Of a DNA stretch of 64,000 bases, positions 59,006 to 64,000 are shown piece after piece. The stretch's first letter is position 1; every line of letters begins with the position of its first letter. This DNA is from CAYWIT01 sp964458415 (lineage in GTDB: Bacteria > Pseudomonadota > Alphaproteobacteria > Micavibrionales > UBA2020). The position numbers and the translations under genes are program-made. Below the pieces are notes generated by a model. The model did no database searches and had not been told where the DNA came from. It worked only from the letters and a program-made list of their open reading frames with translations. The stretch is taken from positions 68,357-132,356 of the forward strand of contig CAYWIT010000005.1 of NCBI GenBank assembly GCA_964458415.1, in the 5' to 3' direction.

Positions 59006-60676
59006 ATGGCGACAGAATTTAATCCTGAAATGATCAACGCATTTAAAAAGGGTATTGAAGAGCGCGACCCTGACCTTGTTCAGGAGGCTTTGAACAGCGG
59101 GGTGCGAGCCGATACCCTTGTTCAGGGATGGCATCCGGCGATTTTTCTTCTTTCTTCCGCAACGGCGCCGCGCACGAAACAGGCCGAAGAGGTGCGCAAG
59201 AACACGTCGCGCATTCTCGACAAGCTGCTGGAGGGCGGGATGCAGTTGGCGGAGCCTGAAAAATACACGACGCAGTATCATGACTATGCAGTTGATCGTC
59301 TGCTGCTGGGCGATCAGATCGACGATGTGTCGAATCTGGTTATTCATGCTATCCATGAAACTCTGTCTGAGGGGCGGTCCGTTTACAGGCCGGATATCGG
59401 GAAGATTGTCGAGGGAAACCTGAAACTGGTCGAGAAACCCGACGGCACCACCGATTACAAGGCACAGGTCAGCTATGCGCTGACAAAGCTCGAGGCTGTG
59501 CATGAAACGGTGCGCCAACGACTTCTGGCTCCAAGAACGATGGTGGAGAGGGAGCTGGCCGCGAATTTCGCCGGTTCCATCGGCTACTGGACGGAGCCCT
59601 TCGAGCGTCCGCCGTTGCGTCTCGCTTTTGCTGATCTGGGCATCCCCGTAAACGGCGCCGCGCCTGTTCCGGCGCAAAAGAAAAAAGATGACAGGCCGCC
59701 AGCGCAGATGCAGGAGGACAAGTTCAAGGATGAAATGGCGCAGTATGTCACGCAGCTGGAAAAAAAATCCCCGCAAACGGTGCTGGCCGAGATGCAGGGC
59801 GAGTTTATCGGACTTGACAGCATCAAGCGCGGCGCGCGCAAGATGATGCTGCGCGAGCAGTTTGACGCTTCCCGTGCCGTCATGGATTTGCCGGAGACGG
59901 AAAAGTCATACAGCACGGTTCTGCTCGGCAATCCCGGCACGGGCAAGACGACTGTGGCGCGCAAACAGGCCGAATTGCTGCATGCGCTTGGAATCTCGGG
60001 GCCCAATTACGTCGAGGTGTCGCGGGAAAATCTTGTTGCCGGATATGTCGGACAGACCGAGCAGAAAATGCTGGCGTTGTTCATGCAGGCCGACGTGGTT
60101 TTTATTGACGAGGCCTATAATCTTTCCGATGGTTCTGAAAGTGGCGCCGACTACGGAAAGAATGTCGTGGGCGCACTGCTGCTGGCGCTGGAAAACCGCC
60201 GCGATAACCTGACGATTTTCTTCGCAGGCTATCCCGCGGAGATGGAGAAATTTCTGACCAGCAACCCCGGACTGAAATCGCGCATCGGGTTTTACCAGAC
60301 CCTAGAGGACCCGACGATGGAGCAGTTGGGACAGGTACTCGATCTGCGGCTGGCGAAGGGGGGATTTACCATTGACCCCGAGGCCCGCGCCGCCATTCTG
60401 AAAGAGCTGGAGGAAACGAAGAAAAAACTCGGCGCGAAATTTTTTGGAAATTCACGCGAGGTGCGCAAGATCGTTGACCAGATACCTGATGCCATCGCCG
60501 AGCGCCTTTTCGGGGATGAAGCAAAACTGGTGGTACCGGACAAGGAGTCCTTGACGCGGGTCACGCTGCAAGACATTGAATCCCTGAACCTGAAGGAGGT
60601 TTTGGGCGGCAAGGGGCCTGAAAAGCCCACAGGAGGATATGGCGGAACAAAAATAGGATTTACCGCCAATATATGA
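59006..60676 (+). CDS. CbbX/SpoVK-type AAA+ ATPase with an extra N-terminal domain
   Basis: The 556-residue protein has a helical N-terminal half (about 1-235) with an ankyrin-like start (INAFKKGIEERDPDLVQEALNSG), then a AAA+ domain of the CbbX/SpoVK group: Walker A GNPGTGKT at 308-315, YVGQTEQKML, Walker B VVFIDEAYNL, and FAGYPAEMEKFL. CbbX is the Rubisco activase in red-type systems, but no Rubisco genes are here and the N-terminal half is not part of CbbX. It is probably a remodeller of another target. It is transcribed rightward, divergent from ahcY (211-nt gap), and has its own terminator. Confidence 0.85.
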   Translation: MATEFNPEMINAFKKGIEERDPDLVQEALNSGVRADTLVQGWHPAIFLLSSATAPRTKQAEEVRKNTSRILDKLLEGGMQLAEPEKYTTQYHDYAVDRLLLGDQIDDVSNLVIHAIHETLSEGRSVYRPDIGKIVEGNLKLVEKPDGTTDYKAQVSYALTKLEAVHETVRQRLLAPRTMVERELAANFAGSIGYWTEPFERPPLRLAFADLGIPVNGAAPVPAQKKKDDRPPAQMQEDKFKDEMAQYVTQLEKKSPQTVLAEMQGEFIGLDSIKRGARKMMLREQFDASRAVMDLPETEKSYSTVLLGNPGTGKTTVARKQAELLHALGISGPNYVEVSRENLVAGYVGQTEQKMLALFMQADVVFIDEAYNLSDGSESGADYGKNVVGALLLALENRRDNLTIFFAGYPAEMEKFLTSNPGLKSRIGFYQTLEDPTMEQLGQVLDLRLAKGGFTIDPEARAAILKELEETKKKLGAKFFGNSREVRKIVDQIPDAIAERLFGDEAKLVVPDKESLTRVTLQDIESLNLKEVLGGKGPEKPTGGYGGTKIGFTANI

Positions 60677-60689
60677 AAGAAATGTGCTC

Positions 60690-60727
60690 AAAACCCCTGC
60701 CAGTCGTGTCTGGCGGGGGTTTTTTTG
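60690..60727 (+). terminator. Rho-independent terminator after the AAA+ gene
   Basis: A stem of about 12 bp (AAACCCC-TGCCAG with CTGGC-GGGGGTTT) with a 6-nt loop and seven T, 14 nt after the stop. Confidence 0.85.
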
Positions 60728-60815
60728 TGGGGAAAAGAGGAATATAGTGACCGCGAATGTCTGTCCGCGGGTGTGGGCTGATTCTTTCCAAAAATAAAAA
60801 AAGAAAAAACAAAAA

Positions 60816-61646
60816 ATGCTTTCCTTTGACAATCCGCTCCTTCTTCTCGAGGTTCTTGCCCTGCTGTTGACAATTGGCGCCTGTGGAGGGTTTCTCTCCG
60901 GCTTGCTGGGGGTCGGCGGCGGAATAATCTTTGTGCCGGCGCTGTACTTCAGCTTTTCCGCGCTGGGGCTGGATACGGCACATGCCATGCATCTCGCGCT
61001 GGGGTCGTCTCTGGCTATCGTTTTTGCAACGGGAATGACGTCCGCGCGCGGACATTACCTGCGCGGCGCTGTGGACCTGTCGATTTTGAAAAGCTGGGGT
61101 CTTTATATTGTTGCCGGAGTGGTGCTCGGCACTTTTCTTGTTTCTGTTGTGCATGGCGAGTCTTTAAAGCGTGTTTTTGCCATGATTACCTTTTTGATTG
61201 CCATTTACATGGCGTTGTCGAAAGAGCAAAAGGATGACGCGCCGGTCCGGCTGCTGCCTTTGCGCGTGCAGCACGGGTTCTGTGTCTTTGCGGGGGCGCT
61301 GGCGGCGCTGATCGGTGTGAGCGGGGCTATCCTGACGGTTCCGCTGATGACATGGTCCGGCGTATCGATCCGGACGGCTGTGGGCACCGGCGCGGCCTTG
61401 GGGATGCTGATCTCCCTGCCCGGGTCGATCGGCTATATGCTGACCGGGTTTTCGCATATGGATGAACTGCCCGCTCTGTCTCTTGGCTATGTTAATTTAA
61501 TGGCAGTGGCCATGATTGTTCCGGCCTCCGTTCTGCTGGCTCCGGTGGGCGTTGCAACCTCGCATAACATGTCGAAACCGATGTTGCGGCGGGTTTTTTC
61601 TTTTGTGTTGCTGGCCGTTTCCCTCAAAATGATGATATCATTCTGA
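60816..61646 (+). CDS. TSUP-family permease (TauE/SafE)
   Basis: The 276-residue integral membrane protein has about eight hydrophobic helices and the TSUP signatures GGFLSGLLGVGGGIIFVPAL near the N-terminus and ALIGVSGAILTVPLM in the second half. The group exports sulfite, sulfoacetate or other small anions; the substrate is not evident. It starts about 90 nt after the AAA+ terminator and is followed by ctaA after 2 nt. Confidence 0.92.
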   Translation: MLSFDNPLLLLEVLALLLTIGACGGFLSGLLGVGGGIIFVPALYFSFSALGLDTAHAMHLALGSSLAIVFATGMTSARGHYLRGAVDLSILKSWGLYIVAGVVLGTFLVSVVHGESLKRVFAMITFLIAIYMALSKEQKDDAPVRLLPLRVQHGFCVFAGALAALIGVSGAILTVPLMTWSGVSIRTAVGTGAALGMLISLPGSIGYMLTGFSHMDELPALSLGYVNLMAVAMIVPASVLLAPVGVATSHNMSKPMLRRVFSFVLLAVSLKMMISF

Positions 61647-61648
61647 AC

Positions 61649-62689
61649 ATGGAAAAGAGTTATTCAACCCGTGCCGTTGCACTTTGGCTGTTTTTTTGTG
61701 CGGCTTCCGTATTTTGCATGGCGCTGATCGGCGCCGTGACGCGGCTGACGGAATCCGGCCTGTCTATTGTGGAATGGAAACCGGTGACCGGCGCCTTGCC
61801 GCCGCTGGATATGGCGGGCTGGCAGCGTGAATTTGAGCTGTATCAGCAAAGCCCGCAGTACCAGAAGGTCAATGCCGGAATGACGCTGGCAGAATTCAAG
61901 AATATCTATTTTTGGGAATGGATTCACCGCTTGTGGGGGCGTCTGATCGGGCTCTTTTACCTCCTCCCGTTTCTCTGGTTCTGGAAGCAGGGGCGGTTGC
62001 CGCGGGATTCCATGCCGGCATTTCTTGGCGTGCTGGCGCTGGGCTTCCTGCAGGGCGGGATGGGATGGTATATGGTTAAAAGCGGTCTGGTCGATACGCC
62101 TGCCGTCAGCCATTACCGTCTGGCGGCGCATTTGATGCTGGCCTTTCTTATCTACGGCTGCCTGTTTCGTCTGGGGCTGGCCTTTGCGCTGGCGCCGGAA
62201 AAGGACGCCGCCCGCGTTGTGCCGTTGCGTCGTTTCATCCGGGCGGCGCTGGTTCTGGCGGCGCTGGTCATGACCTGGGGGGCGTTTGTGGCCGGACTGG
62301 ATGCGGGGATGGTTTATAATACTTTTCCGATGATGAACGGGTACTGGTTTCCGCCGGAGATGCTGCAGTATTCTCCGGTCTGGCAGGCTTTTTTCGAAGA
62401 ACCGGCGACAGTGCAGTTTACGCACCGTGTTTTGGCCTTGCTGCTTCTCGTAAAAATCTCTTTTCTGGTCTGGAAAAGCTTTTCCTATCACCCGCCGCAG
62501 CGGATTAGAAGGCTTTTTATTGCACTGGGCGCCGTGACCGTCGCGCAGGGGGCATTGGGCATCGCCACGCTTTTGACGCAGGTGCATCTGCATGTCGCGG
62601 TTATGCATCAGGCAGGAGCGCTGGCGGTACTGACAGTGCTGGTCTGGCTGTTGCATGAAATCCCGAATATACGTGAAGGGAAGGTATGA
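61649..62689 (+). CDS. ctaA: Heme A synthase (CtaA/COX15)
   Basis: CtaA oxidises heme O to heme A for aa3-type cytochrome oxidase. The 346-residue protein has eight membrane helices, the early GAVTRLTESGLSIVEW block, and conserved histidines in WEWIHRLWGRLIG and FTHRVLALLLL and in the late VAVMHQAGA. It matches the longer, proteobacterial/mitochondrial Cox15 form. The last 4 nt overlap the next small gene (ATGA). No ctaB or oxidase subunits lie nearby in the window. Confidence 0.95.
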   Translation: MEKSYSTRAVALWLFFCAASVFCMALIGAVTRLTESGLSIVEWKPVTGALPPLDMAGWQREFELYQQSPQYQKVNAGMTLAEFKNIYFWEWIHRLWGRLIGLFYLLPFLWFWKQGRLPRDSMPAFLGVLALGFLQGGMGWYMVKSGLVDTPAVSHYRLAAHLMLAFLIYGCLFRLGLAFALAPEKDAARVVPLRRFIRAALVLAALVMTWGAFVAGLDAGMVYNTFPMMNGYWFPPEMLQYSPVWQAFFEEPATVQFTHRVLALLLLVKISFLVWKSFSYHPPQRIRRLFIALGAVTVAQGALGIATLLTQVHLHVAVMHQAGALAVLTVLVWLLHEIPNIREGKV

Positions 62690-62904
62690 TGGATTTATCC
62701 GGAATTTTTCAGGATCCGTTAAAGCTGCACTTTATGACGGCGCTGCTGATGGCGTGGCCGGTCGCGCGGATTTTCCGGCGGTCCGGATTTTCTCCGCTCT
62801 GGGCAGGGCTTCTGGCTGTGCCGTTTTTGGGCATCATTCTGGTTGCCGGCGCTCTGGCGTTGCGGCGCTGGCCCGTTTTACCGGCGAAGGAAAAAGAAAA
62901 ATGA
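62686..62904 (+). CDS. Small membrane protein, first of a tandem paralogous pair
   Basis: The 72-residue protein has two hydrophobic helices (about 12-28 and 38-58) around the motif FRRSGFSPLWAGLLAVP, and ends in RRWPVLPAKEKEK. It shares the pattern G-x-SP-x-WA-x-L-x2-VP and RWP with the next gene. It overlaps ctaA by 4 nt and the next gene by 4 nt, so the three are one translation unit. No function is known to me. Confidence 0.7.
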   Translation: MMDLSGIFQDPLKLHFMTALLMAWPVARIFRRSGFSPLWAGLLAVPFLGIILVAGALALRRWPVLPAKEKEK

Positions 62905-63125
62905 ACGGGGAAATATTTTTTATTTCCGGCTTGCCGGACTGGCTGCGTTTTTTGGTACAGGGGATTTTACTTTTTGTCCTGATGGCTTTTTCTGCCGTTA
63001 TTCTGGGTCGGGCCGGACGCAGTCCCTATTGGGCGCTGCTGGTGGTCGTGCCGGTTGTCGCCGTTGTGGCGGTCTGCGCTTTTGGATTTTGCCGCTGGCC
63101 GCGTGTGGATGGCAAAAAAGAATAA
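62901..63125 (+). CDS. Small membrane protein, second of the tandem pair
   Basis: The 74-residue protein has two helices (about 17-36 and 44-64), the motif GRAGRSPYWALLVVVP and an end RWPRVDGKKE, like its neighbour. Its ATG overlaps the previous stop (ATGA). It precedes the convergent icd terminator. Confidence 0.7.
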   Translation: MNGEIFFISGLPDWLRFLVQGILLFVLMAFSAVILGRAGRSPYWALLVVVPVVAVVAVCAFGFCRWPRVDGKKE

Positions 63126-63147
63126 AGGCCACCTCTAAAAGAGGCAT

Positions 63148-63181
63148 AAAAAAGGGGGCCGGTACAAGCGTACCGGCCCCC
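63148..63181 (-). terminator. Rho-independent terminator of icd
   Basis: A perfect 12-bp stem (63154-63165 with 63170-63181), 4-nt loop, followed on the minus strand by six T, 17 nt after the icd stop. Confidence 0.9.
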
Positions 63182-63197
63182 GCGCAATGTCGGTTCT

Positions 63198-64000
63198 TTA
63201 GGCGGCTTTCCGCATCGCGATATTCAGGTTGGAGATCAGTTTGTCCATGAATTGTTCGGTCGTCAGCCATTTCTGATCCGGCCCGACCAGAAGAGCAAGG
63301 TCCTTGGTCATGTCGCCTGCCTCAACGGTCGAAACGCAGATTTCTTCCAGTGTCTGCGCGAAGGCAACGACATCGGGCGTGTTATCGAACTGGCCACGAT
63401 ATTTCAGCCCTTGCGTCCAGGCAAAAATGGAAGCGATCGGGTTGGTTGATGTCGGCTTGCCCTGCTGGTGCATGCGGTAGTGGCGGGTGACGGTGCCGTG
63501 CGCCGCCTCGGTTTCAACGGTTTTTCCATCGGGGGTCAGCAGGACGGAGGTCATCAGGCCGAGCGAGCCAAAGCCCTGCGCCACGCTGTCGGATTGCACG
63601 TCACCGTCATAGTTCTTGCAGGCCCAGACAAAGCCGCCTTCCCATTTCATGGCCGAGGCGACCATATCGTCGATCAGGCGATGTTCGTAGACAATCCCCG
63701 CTTTTTCAAAAGCCGTTTTGAATTCGCGGTCATAGATGTCCTGAAAGATATCCTTGAACTTGCCGTCATAGGCCTTGAGGATGGTATTTTTGGTGGAGAG
63801 ATAGACCGGATATTTGCGGGCCAGGCCATAATTGAGGCAGGACCTTGCAAACCCAGCGATGGATTCATCTGTGTTATACATGCCCATGGCTACGCCGGAG
63901 CCGTCAAATTTGAAGATCTCCCAGTCCTGCGTTTTTCCGTCCTCGCCTTTGAAGGTCATGGTCAGGACGCCCTTGCCGGGAACTTTAATGTCGGTGGCCT
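63198..64000 (-). CDS. icd: NADP-dependent isocitrate dehydrogenase, C-terminal part
   Basis: The frame enters from the right edge and its stop is at 63198-63200. About 267 residues are visible, including IDDMVASAMKWEGGFVWACKNYDGDVQSD, with the metal-binding Asp residues in KNYDGDVQSD, and EAAHGTVTRHYR, typical of the alphaproteobacterial homodimeric NADP enzyme. It oxidises isocitrate to 2-oxoglutarate in the TCA cycle. The N-terminus and promoter are outside the window. Confidence 0.94.
   Translation of the reverse strand, partial: ATDIKVPGKGVLTMTFKGEDGKTQDWEIFKFDGSGVAMGMYNTDESIAGFARSCLNYGLARKYPVYLSTKNTILKAYDGKFKDIFQDIYDREFKTAFEKAGIVYEHRLIDDMVASAMKWEGGFVWACKNYDGDVQSDSVAQGFGSLGLMTSVLLTPDGKTVETEAAHGTVTRHYRMHQQGKPTSTNPIASIFAWTQGLKYRGQFDNTPDVVAFAQTLEEICVSTVEAGDMTKDLALLVGPDQKWLTTEQFMDKLISNLNIAMRKAA

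Overview
The window is an ordinary-looking chromosomal segment of an alphaproteobacterium. The evidence is a GcrA cell-cycle regulator, a DivL-type histidine kinase with tyrosine in place of the phospho-accepting histidine, an alphaproteobacterial-type LexA box (GTTC-N7-GTTC) in front of uvrA, a DUF2336 protein, the mdh-sucCDAB-lpdA order, and the rel / acpS-lepB-rnc-era run. Genes are tightly packed with many 1-17 nt overlaps. I see no rRNA, tRNA, CRISPR array, transposase, integrase or plasmid/phage backbone. The lineage cannot be fixed from the window; a Rhodospirillales- or Micavibrio-like aerobe is a guess.

Layout. 1-4.3 kb: 5' end of uvrA with an SOS box, then a divergent accessory locus: two paralogous unknown proteins leftward, and a vWA-domain protein plus a diverged adenylosuccinate-synthetase-like enzyme rightward. 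Three of these four proteins end in the same short KPLQ-containing tail, and the rightward promoter is overlaid by a long imperfect palindrome. 4.4-13 kb: dapB, a P-loop kinase-like protein, acs, a nitroreductase, a hybrid histidine kinase, asd, a small membrane protein and uppP. 13-19.7 kb: a secreted DUF4139 protein, a Cys/His-rich metal-binding peptide with a Gly-His repeat, zapE, DUF2336, and a leftward operon of two predicted papain-fold cysteine enzymes (C39-like peptidase and protein-glutaminase-like) with a 68-residue protein. 19.8-30.2 kb: the TCA module mdh-sucC-sucD-sucA-sucB, interrupted by an antisense unknown gene, then lpdA and a Nudix hydrolase.

30.3-41 kb: a predicted exported zinc metallopeptidase, a helical unknown, a FecR-domain protein leading into hutU-hutH-hutG and an unknown gene, then (leftward) a TPR protein, acylphosphatase and two D-Ala-D-Ala carboxypeptidases. 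41-47 kb: clpS-clpA followed directly by a response-regulator/guanine-deaminase fusion, a TIGR00266 protein and a membrane protein with a degenerate staphylococcal-nuclease-like domain. 46.6-55 kb: family-5 UDG, a NYN-domain protein, rpoZ, rel, DUF2062, acpS, lepB, rnc, era, gcrA. 55-64 kb: the DivL-like kinase and ahcY, a CbbX/SpoVK-type AAA+ protein, a TSUP permease, ctaA with two small paralogous membrane proteins, and the C-terminal part of icd.

Most of this is core metabolism, cell-envelope upkeep and cell-cycle control. The least explained parts are (i) the divergent KPLQ-tail / vWA / PurA-like locus, (ii) the C39 + protein-glutaminase-like operon, and (iii) the receiver-domain guanine deaminase beside clpSA. 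All functional calls come from reading translated sequence and remembered family motifs; no database search was run.
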